Assembly: GCF_003330725.1 (NCBI RefSeq)
Contig: NZ_CP030840.1
Span: 1,364,001-1,428,000, forward strand
Direction of reading: 5' to 3'
Length of the DNA: 64,000 nt
DNA from: Acidisarcina polymorpha
Lineage (GTDB): Bacteria > Acidobacteriota > Terriglobia > Terriglobales > Acidobacteriaceae
Under the pieces are notes generated by a model, which searched no databases, had not been told where the DNA came from, and saw nothing but the letters and a program-made list of their open reading frames with translations. Positions 32,969 through 42,289 of the stretch are shown piece by piece. The position numbers were made by a program, and so were the translations under genes. The stretch's first letter is position 1, and each line of letters opens with the position of its first letter.

Positions 32969-34627
32969 TCAAACCTGGACCTTGACGGCGATCGGGAAAC
33001 GGCGCCCCATGCCGAACGCCTTCTCGGTCACTTTGAGCACCGGCGCGGCCTGTTGGCGCTTATACTCGCTGCGCTCTACTAGTTTGACGACGGAGCGTAC
33101 AAGTTCAAGATCAAAACCGAATTGTGCGGCGATCGCCTCTGGATTTTCATAGCGTTCCACGTAGGCTTCAAGAATCGGATCGAGCACGTCGTAAGGCGGC
33201 AAGGAATCGGTGTCCTTCTGACCGGGCCGCAGCTCAGCCGAGGGCGGCTTTTCGAGGATCGCGTTAGGAATTACCTCGCGTGCACGATTGACGTAGCGGC
33301 AAAGATCGTAAACGCGCGATTTCATCACATCGCCTATGACGGCTAAGGCGCCCACCATATCCCCATAAAGGGTGCAATAGCCGACTGACATTTCGGACTT
33401 ATTTCCAGTAGTCAACACCAAGGCGCCGAACTTGTTCGACATTGCCATCAGCAGGCCGCCACGGATCCGAGACTGGATATTCTCTTCCGTGATGTCGGGC
33501 TTCGTTCCAGCAAAGATGGGCGCCAAAGCTTGTTCATAAGCCTCAAAAAGCCCCTCGATGGGTATCTGATCAAGTTGAATACCAAGCGTATCGGCCAGGG
33601 CGCGGCTGTCGCCTACTGATCCAGTAGAGGAATATTGACTCGGCATAGTGACGCCTCGGACATTTTCCTTGCCTAGCGCGTCCACTGCGATAGAAGCGAC
33701 CAAGGCTGAGTCAATCCCTCCGCTCAAACCTACCAGGGCCTTTGAAAAGCCGCATTTGCGAACGTAGTCGCGGGTGCCAAGCACGAGAGCCTTATAGATA
33801 CCGGCATACGGAGTACGATCCTTGGGACGGATGTCCCCGGAAAGCGCCTTAGTGTCGACAAAGACCAGGTCCTCCTCAAAGGCCTCGGCCTGGGCGAGAA
33901 GCTGTCCATCGGGACCAATCGCGAGACTTGATCCATCGAAGATAAGGCTGTCGTTGCCGCCGACCTGATTTACCAGAATGACCGGGGTGCGGTGACGCTT
34001 GGCGATTGCCGCGAGCATCTCAAATCGCACCTGCCGCTTACCTCGCCAATACGGGGAGGCGGAGATATTGATAATCACCTTGTCGTCCCCATCGCCGGCT
34101 TCCCGCATCAAGTCTTCGACCGGATCAACGGCATAGAGCCTTGCCGGCCAGAAGCCCTTGTCGTTCCATGCGTCTTCGCAGATCGTGAGGGCAACGCTTA
34201 CGCGCTTCACGCAAGTCAACTCCTGCCGTTCGGCCGGAGCGAAGTATCGCTGCTCGTCAAAGACGTCGTAGAAAGGCAGCAGCATCTTCGACTGAATAAA
34301 TTCGATTCGCCCGTGGCGCAGCAAAGCAGCAGAATTTCGCACATGCTTGCCGCTCGTCAGGTTCGCTGGAGTGACATACCCGCAGATGATCGCTATCGGC
34401 AGCGAAGCAGTCGCCGCCGCCACTTCTGCAACCGCCTGTCCGGCGCGAGCGACAAACGATGTCTTTTCGAGAAGATCCGCGGGCGGATAGCCGCAGATTA
34501 CCAGTTCGGAGAAAACGACTAACTCAGCTCCGCCACCAGCCGCCCGGCGGGTAAACTCGATGATCTTCGCAGTGTTGCCAACGAAATCCCCGATAGTGGG
34601 GTTGATCTGTGCGAGCGCAATCTTCAC
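32969..34627 (-). CDS. nadE: Glutamine-dependent NAD+ synthetase
   Basis: A 552-aa two-domain NadE making NAD+ from deamido-NAD+, ATP and glutamine. The N-terminal nitrilase-type glutaminase has Glu41 (FSELVICGYP), Lys114 (QSKMLLPFYD) and Cys150 (ALTICEDAW). The C-terminal synthetase domain has the PP-loop GLSGGIDSALVA, then TGNKSEMSVGYCTLYGD. Ammonia made in the first domain is channelled to the second. Length fits the shorter bacterial glutamine-dependent class. It follows the DsbA-like gene on the same strand (transcribed before it) with a 44-nt spacer. Confidence 0.96.
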   Translation of the reverse strand: MKIALAQINPTIGDFVGNTAKIIEFTRRAAGGGAELVVFSELVICGYPPADLLEKTSFVARAGQAVAEVAAATASLPIAIICGYVTPANLTSGKHVRNSAALLRHGRIEFIQSKMLLPFYDVFDEQRYFAPAERQELTCVKRVSVALTICEDAWNDKGFWPARLYAVDPVEDLMREAGDGDDKVIINISASPYWRGKRQVRFEMLAAIAKRHRTPVILVNQVGGNDSLIFDGSSLAIGPDGQLLAQAEAFEEDLVFVDTKALSGDIRPKDRTPYAGIYKALVLGTRDYVRKCGFSKALVGLSGGIDSALVASIAVDALGKENVRGVTMPSQYSSTGSVGDSRALADTLGIQLDQIPIEGLFEAYEQALAPIFAGTKPDITEENIQSRIRGGLLMAMSNKFGALVLTTGNKSEMSVGYCTLYGDMVGALAVIGDVMKSRVYDLCRYVNRAREVIPNAILEKPPSAELRPGQKDTDSLPPYDVLDPILEAYVERYENPEAIAAQFGFDLELVRSVVKLVERSEYKRQQAAPVLKVTEKAFGMGRRFPIAVKVQV

Positions 34628-34720
34628 TGATCTAGTGTAGCAATCCAGATTAGCAATGCGATGAATGGAGCAGCCGATGGCGCCCTATCGTAGAGGAGAG
34701 GACCCCGGCCTTCAACAAAG

Positions 34721-35578
34721 TTACGCCGGCAGCACAAGCGCGTCGAGGTCCAGGAACTGCCGGATGATCGGGTCCTGGCTCTTCTGCATCTCGGTCATGG
34801 TCCCGAAAAAGTGGGCCTTGGCTTCGTGCAAGAAGAGGACTCGGTCGGCGAGCTTCTCGGCAAAACGCATGTCGTGCGTCACAACGATGCTGGTGAGCTT
34901 CAGTTGGTGTTTAAGCTTCTGAATCAGGTCTCCCAACAAGCGGCCCATGAGCGGATCGACCATCGTCGTCGGCTCATCGTAGAGGATGGCCTGCGGCTGC
35001 GAGGAAAGCGCCCGAGCGATGGCCACCGACCTTTTCATGCCGGTCGAGAGGTCCGATGGAAGCAGGTCGGCCATGCCGGCAACCCCCACCATCTCCAGGA
35101 GTCCGTTGACGATCTGGAGGATCTGATCTTCGACCAGTTCGCCGCGCTCCCGCAGCGGGAATGCTACGTTTTCTCCCACGCTTAACGAGTCAAACAGAGC
35201 GCCATTCTGAAAGACCATCGTCACTTTCTTGCGAACCACCTGCATCTGCTCTTCGGTATAGCCGCAGATATTCTCGCCGGCCACCAGGATCGAGCCGGAA
35301 TCGGGTTTGAGAAAGCCCATGATCTGCTGCAAAGACACGGACTTACCGACGCCGCTGCGGCCCAGAATGCACAACGTCTCGCCCGGGAGCACAAAGAAGC
35401 TGACGTCGTCGAGAACACTCAGGCTGCCGAAGGATTTCGATACATGCTCAAACGCAATGTATGGCGAACTCTTGTCGACATGGCCATTGGTGCCTTCATC
35501 AACCCGCTCATGAGGATGGTTGGCGCCCATGCTCTCGACGATTGTCTGGATGGGAGGGGGCTGGGGACTGCTGCTCAA
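34721..35578 (-). CDS. ABC transporter ATP-binding protein, MlaF-like
   Basis: A 285-aa ABC ATPase. Walker A GRSGVGKS (about 73-80), Q-loop VFQNGALFDSLSV, signature LSTGMKRSVAIARAL, Walker B AILYDEPT and H-loop VVTHDM. The QNGALFDSL segment and the M in the signature are typical of MlaF/Ttg2A, the ATPase of the phospholipid-trafficking Mla system. The signature has Thr (LSTGM) where MlaF usually has Gly. An N-terminal about 38-residue extension precedes the domain. MlaE, MlaD and the other partners are not in the window. The start is TTG at 35578 with GAGGAGA 8 nt upstream. Confidence 0.86.
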   Translation of the reverse strand: MSSSPQPPPIQTIVESMGANHPHERVDEGTNGHVDKSSPYIAFEHVSKSFGSLSVLDDVSFFVLPGETLCILGRSGVGKSVSLQQIMGFLKPDSGSILVAGENICGYTEEQMQVVRKKVTMVFQNGALFDSLSVGENVAFPLRERGELVEDQILQIVNGLLEMVGVAGMADLLPSDLSTGMKRSVAIARALSSQPQAILYDEPTTMVDPLMGRLLGDLIQKLKHQLKLTSIVVTHDMRFAEKLADRVLFLHEAKAHFFGTMTEMQKSQDPIIRQFLDLDALVLPA

Positions 35579-35674
35579 ACCGAATCTCTCCTCTGTCCAT
35601 CAGCTTAGAGCATTTCCATCATTCGCATCAGCATCACAAAAGTTCCAACGCATGACACTGTCGATCTTTCTCCT

Positions 35675-36106
35675 CTAAATATGAGGGGAAAAATCAGTCA
35701 GCGTCATGAAGGTGGAATCTACCTTTTCGACGATTTTGCCGTTGGCTTCTGAAGCGGACTGCACTTTCTGCCACTCCGGATCGTCCCGGAACGCTTGCCA
35801 GTTCTTGGTGGCGGCGTCGCGCGAGGGATGGGAGATGAGATAGATCAAGGTCTTGCCCTTGAGAGGATCGTCAGTGGGAGTCCAGTACGCCACGTTGTGG
35901 ATGCCGTGTCTCTCAAAGATTGTCATGGTGTGCTCGCGAAAGCGAGTCAGCAAGGTTTCAAGCTTACCTTCATAGCAGTGATAAACGCGAAGTTCATAGA
36001 CGGCCCCCGCCGGGGCGCTCGATGCTTGAGAAGTCATCTGGGCCTGCAATGGAGCGGCAATAAATGCGAGTGCAGGAACGGACTGGAGCAGGTCTCTTCT
36101 ATTCAT
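35675..36106 (-). CDS. Exported NIPSNAP-family protein
   Basis: A 143-aa protein. An N-terminal Tat-like signal (MNRRDLLQSVPALAFIAAP) precedes a single NIPSNAP domain, a dimeric ferredoxin-like fold: VYELRVYHCYEGKLETLLTRF, then FERHGIHNVAYW and LIYLISHPSRDAATKNW. NIPSNAP proteins lack a defined bacterial function. ATG 36106 is chosen for the signal; ATG 36115 three codons earlier is equally possible. It is 64 nt downstream of the GH16 gene on the same strand. Confidence 0.82.
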   Translation of the reverse strand: MNRRDLLQSVPALAFIAAPLQAQMTSQASSAPAGAVYELRVYHCYEGKLETLLTRFREHTMTIFERHGIHNVAYWTPTDDPLKGKTLIYLISHPSRDAATKNWQAFRDDPEWQKVQSASEANGKIVEKVDSTFMTLTDFSPHI

Positions 36107-36170
36107 ACCCGCCATTTTAGAGCAATCCCCAAAAATGTGAAGACAGGAGAAGTGGAGGCAAGCAAGCAAC

Positions 36171-37115
36171 TCAGTGCAAAATCTCCCTTACTGAGGAATG
36201 CTCCGCCGCGGCTTTTGGAGAGTCTTGCCCTTCGGCGTAGACCCGCACGTAATCGACCAGCATTTCCTGGGGAAATTTCGTTGATGAATCGGGATTGCCG
36301 GGCCAGTTGCCGCCGACAGCGACGTTCAGAAGGATGAAGAACTTTCCAGTATCGAAGGGCCAGATCGCGCCCTTCGGTAGGTCAGCCGGAGTATACCTCG
36401 CATAAACGTTGCTGGGATTGTCAAAGTAGAACTGAACTCGTCCCGGGGACCAGATCATGCCGTAGACGTGAAACGCCTCTCCTAACGTTTGGCTGTCAGG
36501 AAGAGTCAAGCTCTTGGTCAAATCGCCGCCTGGAGCGTGGATGGAACCATAGACGGTCGATGGAGTTTTCCCAATGTTCTCCATAATGTCGAGTTCGCCG
36601 CAGGCTGGCCACCCGACTGCAGCGATGCTGTCACCAAGCATCCAGAAAGCGGGCCAGATCCCCTGCCCTACCGGAATGCGAATACGGGCCTCGATACGCC
36701 CGTAAAGGAAGCCGTGGAGAGACTGGGTCTTCAGGCGGGCTGATGAATAAACGCCGTCACCCATTTTGCGGGCGACTATGTGCAAGTAGCCGTCGCCGAG
36801 CAGGTAGGCACTAGGCTGTTCAGCTGTGCACGGAGATGCATTGCTTCCCCATGCGCAATAGGTTTCGAGCTCTTTGTTGCCCCAGCCACTAGATCCGGTG
36901 TCGTACGTCCATTTGGCTGGATCGGGCTGGCCGCGGCGCACGTTGCCGTTGAACTCGTCGCTCCAGACAAGCGTCTCTTTGCCGGTCGGAGCGGTTGGAA
37001 CTGCTTGCGCTCCGGCGCGCACAGAAGCCCAGCCGAACAAGAGGCAGCCGAATAACAAAAGGCGTTTCCCGCGTAACCAGACAGCGCCCAATTCGGGGAA
37101 TTCGATATCTGCCAT
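36171..37115 (-). CDS. GH16-family endo-beta-glucanase
   Basis: A 314-aa secreted glycoside hydrolase of family 16. Signal segment LLLFGCLLFGWASVRAGA. The catalytic beta-jelly roll starts LVWSDEFNG and has the retaining active site GELDIMEN (nucleophile Glu174, Asp176, acid/base Glu179), plus the laminarinase-like WPAFWMLG and VYGMIWSPGRVQFY. Likely a beta-1,3(4)-glucanase cutting laminarin- or lichenan-type polysaccharides outside the cell. The N-terminus before the signal is about 17 residues, so a slightly later start is possible. It ends 9 nt after the SDR stop in the same direction. Confidence 0.9.
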   Translation of the reverse strand: MADIEFPELGAVWLRGKRLLLFGCLLFGWASVRAGAQAVPTAPTGKETLVWSDEFNGNVRRGQPDPAKWTYDTGSSGWGNKELETYCAWGSNASPCTAEQPSAYLLGDGYLHIVARKMGDGVYSSARLKTQSLHGFLYGRIEARIRIPVGQGIWPAFWMLGDSIAAVGWPACGELDIMENIGKTPSTVYGSIHAPGGDLTKSLTLPDSQTLGEAFHVYGMIWSPGRVQFYFDNPSNVYARYTPADLPKGAIWPFDTGKFFILLNVAVGGNWPGNPDSSTKFPQEMLVDYVRVYAEGQDSPKAAAEHSSVREILH

Positions 37116-37124
37116 AGAGTCGCC

Positions 37125-37943
37125 TTAATTCTTGGGGCGGAAAGCTTTCGCGACTCCAGCCGTCACCATCCGTCGCGGTAAAAAGCGTTGAACAAACACC
37201 CCGGCCTGACCAACGAAATAGGGGATCACCCACTGTCTTCCGAGCGCGAGTCCCTCCAATCCCTTCCGGGCGACAGAACTGGCTTTCTGCGATCCGCGAA
37301 ATTGGTCTGCCGGTGAGCCGGCGACCTGGCCGAACTCAGATTCCGTAGGTCCAGGACAGAGTGCACTAACGTGAACCCCAAAGGGTCTCACCTCTTGGGC
37401 CAGGGCTTCGGCGAGAAAGCGATCGAAGACTTTCGTAGCCGCATAGGTCGCCAGATACGGGACTGGTTGGTAGGCCGCGGTCGATGCAACGATCATAATG
37501 TCCCCTCGCTTCCGAGCGATCATCCTGGGCAAGAACAGGTTGGTGAGCGCGACGACCGCAGAGCAGTTGACCTGCACCATGGCGGTTTGCCGGGCCGGGT
37601 CCCCTTTGGAGAACTCTCCGTAGTAGCCAAAGCCGGCATTATTGATGAGGACATCGATCGATTGGCCGGCGCCCTCAGTGGCGGCAAAGATTTGCTCAGG
37701 AGCGTCGGCTTGTTCCAGATCGGCGACCAAGACCTTGGTCTGGATACCGAAGGCGGTCGCCAATTTTGCTGCGAGGGCCTGCAGTCGATCCTGGCGGCGT
37801 GCGGTCAGCACCAGATTCACGCCGGCGGCAGCCAGCTCCTCAGCCAGTGCCATACCGATGCCGGCGCTGGCTCCGGTGACGAGTCCCCATTTACCTTGCC
37901 ATCGCTTGCGTAGAATTGACGATCCTTGAGCTGAACTGGTCAT
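37125..37943 (-). CDS. SDR-family oxidoreductase (YqjQ/DltE-like)
   Basis: A 272-aa SDR. Cofactor loop TGASAGIG (about 23-30), NNAGFGYYG (about 104), VASTAAYQPVPYLATYAATK with the Ser and YxxxK triad, then LCPGPTESEF. The second-strand TARRQDRL (Arg-Arg) predicts NADP(H). A C-terminal helix with FVQRFLPRRM is the hallmark of the membrane-associated YqjQ/DltE-like SDR group. The ATG at 37943 has GAGGAA 5 nt upstream; the open frame continues 95 codons farther but without family similarity. Substrate unknown. Confidence 0.88.
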   Translation of the reverse strand: MTSSAQGSSILRKRWQGKWGLVTGASAGIGMALAEELAAAGVNLVLTARRQDRLQALAAKLATAFGIQTKVLVADLEQADAPEQIFAATEGAGQSIDVLINNAGFGYYGEFSKGDPARQTAMVQVNCSAVVALTNLFLPRMIARKRGDIMIVASTAAYQPVPYLATYAATKVFDRFLAEALAQEVRPFGVHVSALCPGPTESEFGQVAGSPADQFRGSQKASSVARKGLEGLALGRQWVIPYFVGQAGVFVQRFLPRRMVTAGVAKAFRPKN

Positions 37944-38028
37944 GTTATTCCTCAAAACCTGACTGAAGCCGGGAAGAAATTTTAAAGAAGCGGCTGAATT
38001 GCATCCCAGCGTCCCTCGTTCAGAGGTT

Positions 38029-40062
38029 TTATGAAGCTGGGCTAGCGAATTCCTCACTGATCCAGGCCTTGAATGCTTCAAGACTTTGCTGTCTGCCGAG
38101 AAACTCCTGCACCAGTTCCCGGGCCGGGCGAGCGCCGCCGGGCTCGAGTACTGTCTGGCGGTAACGTAGGCCGGCCGGCCCTTCGAGCAGGTTTTCACGA
38201 TCGAACTGGTTGAAGAAGTCAAGTGCAATTGCCTTATCGAAGAGGTAGGTGTAGTAGTTTGACGAATACCCGATCAGATGCCCAAAACTCGCGTACATGC
38301 GGTTCCCTTCAATCCAGGCGTAGGGAGAGAATCGCTTGTATTCCGCTTGGAGCAGGCGATCGAGATCGATCTTCTCGGGATCGACATTATGCGTGTCGAG
38401 TGAGTAGCTGGTGTAAACCAGCTGAGTCCGGATGCTATCGGCGCGGCCGAAGGCACTGGCGTGATTCATGCGCTGGACGATCTCGGCCGGAAGCGCCTCA
38501 CCACTCTCATAATGATGGGCGAATGTGGCCAACAGCTTCGGGTCACGGAAGAACTCTTCGAGCATCTGTGAGGGCGCTTCGACAAAGTCCCATTCGGTGC
38601 GGATCCCGCTGATGCCCGCCCATTCCTGATGACCCCCGAGGATGGCATGCATGAGATGGCCGAATTCATGAAAATAGGTGACAACGTCGCTGTACTGCAT
38701 CAAGCCGGGGTCGCCCTCTTTCCCGCCGGGAAAGTTGCAGATCAAGGCCGCTTCGGGAAACTGGCGGTCGCGGACGCCGGGCACCAGGGGCGCGGCACTG
38801 AACCATTTATCTTTGCCCTCGCGCGGATGCATGTCGAGATAGAACAGCCCGATCTGCCTCTCTCCATCACGATCAGCGGCAATCTCCTTATCGGCGTCGA
38901 AGACTCGCCAGGCACTGACTGAAGGATCCCAAACGTCGGCATCTTCGACTTGCTCGAAGCGTACCTGGAAGAGCTTTTCCGCGGTAGCGAGAATGCCTTG
39001 TTCTACCTGCGCGTATGGGAAATATGGCCGGACGGACTGGGAATCGAACTGGAAGGCGGAGCGGCGGAATTGCTCATACCAGTAGCCCCGGGCGGCCAAG
39101 TCGATCTCCTCGAGGCCTGCCTCTTGTTGCTTTGCGAAACCCAGAACCATCGCGTATTCACGCTCAGCGCCGGACCTGGACGCCTCTTCCAATTCGTCCA
39201 GGAAGGCTTGCATCCGCTCGGCGGACTGCATCATCTGGTCGGCGGTAGCTAGATCGGCCCAGGTCTTGTAACCCAGAATCGTGGCCAGTTCCTGACGGAC
39301 CTTCAGCAGGTCGAGGAGCAATTCCTTGTTCAGCGGATAGGCGCGCGTCTGGTACGCGAGGAACATACGGCGCCGCGCCTCCGCATTCCTGCAATAGGTC
39401 ATCAGCGGCTGCATGTCCGGGAAGTCGGTGCTGAGCGTGATCAAGCCATCCTCCCCGGCAGGATGTGCCTTCAAGTAATCGTCGGGAAGCCCGGCTAGTT
39501 CGGCCTCGGTCACCTGGATATGCTGGGCGCCTTCTTGCACGTTCCGGCTGAAGGCCAGGGAGATCTCGGTCGCCTTGTCTTGCAGTTCCTTGATCCTGGA
39601 GCGGGTAGCCTCATCGCGATCGACACCGGACAGCCGGTATTGCAGCAACGTGCGTTCGACATAGTGGCGCGTCGCCGCGTCCGCTGGGGTGATGTCGATA
39701 GCGCTGAGGGCGTTATAAACTTCCTGGTTCAGCGATAAGGCGGTCGCCGCCGCCGAGATTTTCTGCGTCGCCGCTTGGGCGACATCCCGCACCGCCTTGT
39801 CGGGATGGACACTGTCGAGGAGCGATGCCTGCTGCCCGGCGATCGCCAGCACAGCCTGAGCGTCATCAAAGGGGCGCAAAGTATTCTCAATCGTCCGATG
39901 CCCTGGAACGGAGACCAGCTTGTCGATACTCGCCTGATATTGGTCCAGACGAGCGTCAACCCACGCCTTCACGCTGGCCGCATCGGCCTTTTCCATCCAG
40001 GCATGCGAGACAGCGCCCTCTGCAAGTGCCGCTTCTCTTCTCTCTGCTATCTCTACACTCAT
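38029..40062 (-). CDS. M3-family zinc metallopeptidase
   Basis: A 677-aa thimet/oligopeptidase-F-type peptidase. The long alpha-helical N-terminal half is followed by the zinc site FHEFGHLMH (His465, Glu466, His469) and the third ligand Glu within WDFVEAPSQMLEEF. It cleaves short peptides in the cytoplasm; the absence of a signal peptide agrees. GNRMYASFGHLIGYSSNYYTYLF near the end (quoted in parts: YASFGHL, GYSSNYYTYLF) is the substrate-binding Gly/Tyr loop of the family. ATG 40062 is preferred over a GTG 63 nt earlier. The gene is transcribed just ahead of the SDR/GH16 genes. Confidence 0.93.
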   Translation of the reverse strand: MSVEIAERREAALAEGAVSHAWMEKADAASVKAWVDARLDQYQASIDKLVSVPGHRTIENTLRPFDDAQAVLAIAGQQASLLDSVHPDKAVRDVAQAATQKISAAATALSLNQEVYNALSAIDITPADAATRHYVERTLLQYRLSGVDRDEATRSRIKELQDKATEISLAFSRNVQEGAQHIQVTEAELAGLPDDYLKAHPAGEDGLITLSTDFPDMQPLMTYCRNAEARRRMFLAYQTRAYPLNKELLLDLLKVRQELATILGYKTWADLATADQMMQSAERMQAFLDELEEASRSGAEREYAMVLGFAKQQEAGLEEIDLAARGYWYEQFRRSAFQFDSQSVRPYFPYAQVEQGILATAEKLFQVRFEQVEDADVWDPSVSAWRVFDADKEIAADRDGERQIGLFYLDMHPREGKDKWFSAAPLVPGVRDRQFPEAALICNFPGGKEGDPGLMQYSDVVTYFHEFGHLMHAILGGHQEWAGISGIRTEWDFVEAPSQMLEEFFRDPKLLATFAHHYESGEALPAEIVQRMNHASAFGRADSIRTQLVYTSYSLDTHNVDPEKIDLDRLLQAEYKRFSPYAWIEGNRMYASFGHLIGYSSNYYTYLFDKAIALDFFNQFDRENLLEGPAGLRYRQTVLEPGGARPARELVQEFLGRQQSLEAFKAWISEEFASPAS

Positions 40063-40349
40063 ATGGCTTTTCGATCGCTCCTCAAAAATTCCGGCTGAAG
40101 TCCTCACCACTGCGGAAGCCCTCACTCTTCAGAATAGATGGTTTTTTCTGGGGGTGCGGCCGGTGGCATTTCCCCAAGCCATATCGTTTCGGTGAAGTGG
40201 GATTGAACGCTGTGGGGGCAGCAGTACTGGGCGGTCATGCCAGAATGAGACCCCCCCGCAAGTCCCGCTCAGAGAGCAGCATGGGCTCGCCCGCAGCCGG
40301 TCACGCGACCCGCTTGGCGATTTTATTAATAAATTACTTATATCTTGCT

Positions 40350-40379
40350 ATGACAAACCTTATGGGGTCGGCTTATAAT
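40350..40379 (+). promoter_or_regulatory. Near-consensus sigma-70 promoter
   Basis: ATGACA (40350-40355) and a perfect TATAAT (40374-40379), spacer 18 nt, preceded by an A/T-rich tract (40321-40345) like an UP element. It is the best promoter match in the window. The expected transcription start (about 40386-40387) falls on an ATG. Confidence 0.65.
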
Positions 40380-40386
40380 GCCGTCC

Positions 40387-40605
40387 ATGATGCGGGCGCC
40401 CAATACCGTTCCCATGGGATTCTCTCCACTGCAGCATTCGCGGGTCTGCATAGTCTTCGCTATTGTCCTGTTTTCACTGGCTGCCGGGGCCTACCATTGG
40501 AATGAAGCTGCTCACCTGGAGATCTACCTGGTCTTGGGTTTGATCTTTGCTGTCCTCGGAATCGCACCGTTGTTGATGCGTGCGCTCCACGGGAATTCAA
40601 AGTAG
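40387..40605 (+). CDS. Small two-segment membrane protein
   Basis: A 72-aa protein with two hydrophobic segments (about 20-37 and 47-65) joined by a short acidic loop (HWNEAAHLE), ending in a basic tail. No family recognised. The frame is open from an ATG at 40378, but that codon overlaps the TATAAT of the promoter, so translation should start at 40387 (leaderless), 40390 or 40414. I use 40387. The strong promoter and the plausible membrane topology argue for a real gene. The next gene, aroDE, follows after 87 nt. Confidence 0.6.
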   Translation: MMRAPNTVPMGFSPLQHSRVCIVFAIVLFSLAAGAYHWNEAAHLEIYLVLGLIFAVLGIAPLLMRALHGNSK

Positions 40606-40692
40606 ACGCTCGTTGACGCGCCACCCGGCCGATGGTTGCGGCAATCATCTTGCATCCTGGCGAAAACGCCGGTAAGATGCCGCAGTCACTTC

Positions 40693-42258
40693 ATGAATTC
40701 TACCTTCTCATCTGTCTCTTCCCACTACCTCCGAGCCCGGATCGGTAAGATCTGCGTCGCTATCATCGGTTCGACCCCCGTGGATCTGGTTCAGAAAGCG
40801 GAGACTGCCTACCGCGAGACGACATTTCTCGAATTCCGCATCGACTATCTCCCTAAACCTCTGGCGGCGCTTCCTGCGTTAAAGGAATTTCTCGGCAAGC
40901 ACCCCGAAGTGACTGCCATCGCGACCTGCCGTCGCGAAGCAGTTGGCGGCAGATTCGTCGGCACCAGTCATGCCGAGCTGGACGTCCTTCAAAAGGCGAT
41001 CGCCTCAGGCTGTCAACTGGTTGACGTGGAATTGCAGACCGCCGAGGAGATCCGCCCCGCAGCGATGGATAAGTTGCGGGCACAGGGCGGCGGGCTGATC
41101 CTGTCCTACCACGATTTCGTGACCACTAAAGACCTGGACGGCGTCTTCGAGCGGATGCTAGCCTTCGAGCCGGAGTTCATCAAAGTAGTCTCAACCGCCC
41201 GCAGCTTGGCCGACAACGTCGCCTTGATCCGCTTTCTGGAGCGTGCACGAGACAAGGCCAATGTGGTGGGTATTTGTATGGGCGAACAGGGCGTCATCAG
41301 CCGCATTCTTGGGCCCCGCTCCGGCAGCGTGTTCACCTTTGCCTCAGCAACAACGGGGGAGGAAACGGCGCCTGGACAGCTTTCGGCACAGACGCTGCTC
41401 GAACTTTACCGGGTCGATCAACTTGACGCCGCGACCAAAGTTTACGGAGTTGCCGGCAATCCAGTGACGCACTCACTCTCCCCGACGATGCTGAATGCCG
41501 CCTTTCGGCGAGAACGAGTGAACTCCGTATACCTGCCGCTTCAGACCTCGGCCCTAAGCGACTTGCTGACTCTGGTTCGCGAGGTTCCTTTGAGCGGGCT
41601 GAGTGTGACGATGCCGTTCAAGCAGGAAATCTTGAAGCATCTGCAAAAGACCGACGCCATTTCGGAAAAAATCGGCGCCTGCAACACCGTCGTCCGCTCT
41701 CAGGATGGAAAATTGTACGGTTTCAACACCGATGTGGCTGCCGTGGTTCGACCGCTGGAGAAGCGTTTAGTTCTCCGCGGCGCGAAGGTGTTGGTGTTGG
41801 GTGCAGGCGGCGCTGCCCGGGCCGCAGTCTTCGGACTCAAGGAAAAAGGCGCCGAGGTCTCGATCCTGAACCGAAGCTTGCTCAATGCTCAAAAACTCGC
41901 CAAGGAAGCGAAAGCCAAGGTCGCAAAAGCCGAACAGCTTGGCAAGAGCGATTTTGATGTCATTGTGAATGCAACGCCCGTCGGAATGGGTGGCGTGAAG
42001 ACCCACTCCTTGCTGAAGCCGGAAGAGATCAATGCGCGAATCGTCTTCGACCTGGTTTATAACCCTATCGATACGCCGCTCATCAAAGCAGCGAGGGCGA
42101 AGAACATTCCCGTGATCACCGGCATCGAGATGTTCGTGCATCAGGGCGCTCGGCAATTCGAGATCTGGACTGGCAAGCCAGCTCCCGAAGATGAGATGCT
42201 ACGGGTAGTCCTTCACTCGCTGCGGCAGCGAGCGGCAACGGCCAACGGCTCTCACTAA
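40693..42258 (+). CDS. aroDE: Bifunctional 3-dehydroquinate dehydratase / shikimate dehydrogenase
   Basis: A 521-aa fusion covering two successive shikimate-pathway steps. Residues about 15-235 are type I dehydroquinase: EFRIDYL, SYHDF (base His) and EFIKVV (Schiff-base Lys). Residues about 250-515 are AroE: GNPVTHSLSP, the catalytic Lys in VTMPFKQ, NTDV (Asp), the NADP loop GAGGAARAA with NRS after the second strand, and VNATPVGMG. Such fusions are standard in plants and found in some bacteria. ATG 40693 is used; a TTG 19 codons upstream is unlikely. Confidence 0.95.
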   Translation: MNSTFSSVSSHYLRARIGKICVAIIGSTPVDLVQKAETAYRETTFLEFRIDYLPKPLAALPALKEFLGKHPEVTAIATCRREAVGGRFVGTSHAELDVLQKAIASGCQLVDVELQTAEEIRPAAMDKLRAQGGGLILSYHDFVTTKDLDGVFERMLAFEPEFIKVVSTARSLADNVALIRFLERARDKANVVGICMGEQGVISRILGPRSGSVFTFASATTGEETAPGQLSAQTLLELYRVDQLDAATKVYGVAGNPVTHSLSPTMLNAAFRRERVNSVYLPLQTSALSDLLTLVREVPLSGLSVTMPFKQEILKHLQKTDAISEKIGACNTVVRSQDGKLYGFNTDVAAVVRPLEKRLVLRGAKVLVLGAGGAARAAVFGLKEKGAEVSILNRSLLNAQKLAKEAKAKVAKAEQLGKSDFDVIVNATPVGMGGVKTHSLLKPEEINARIVFDLVYNPIDTPLIKAARAKNIPVITGIEMFVHQGARQFEIWTGKPAPEDEMLRVVLHSLRQRAATANGSH

Positions 42259-42289
42259 GAACAGCGATGGATCCCTTACAACCTTCCCT

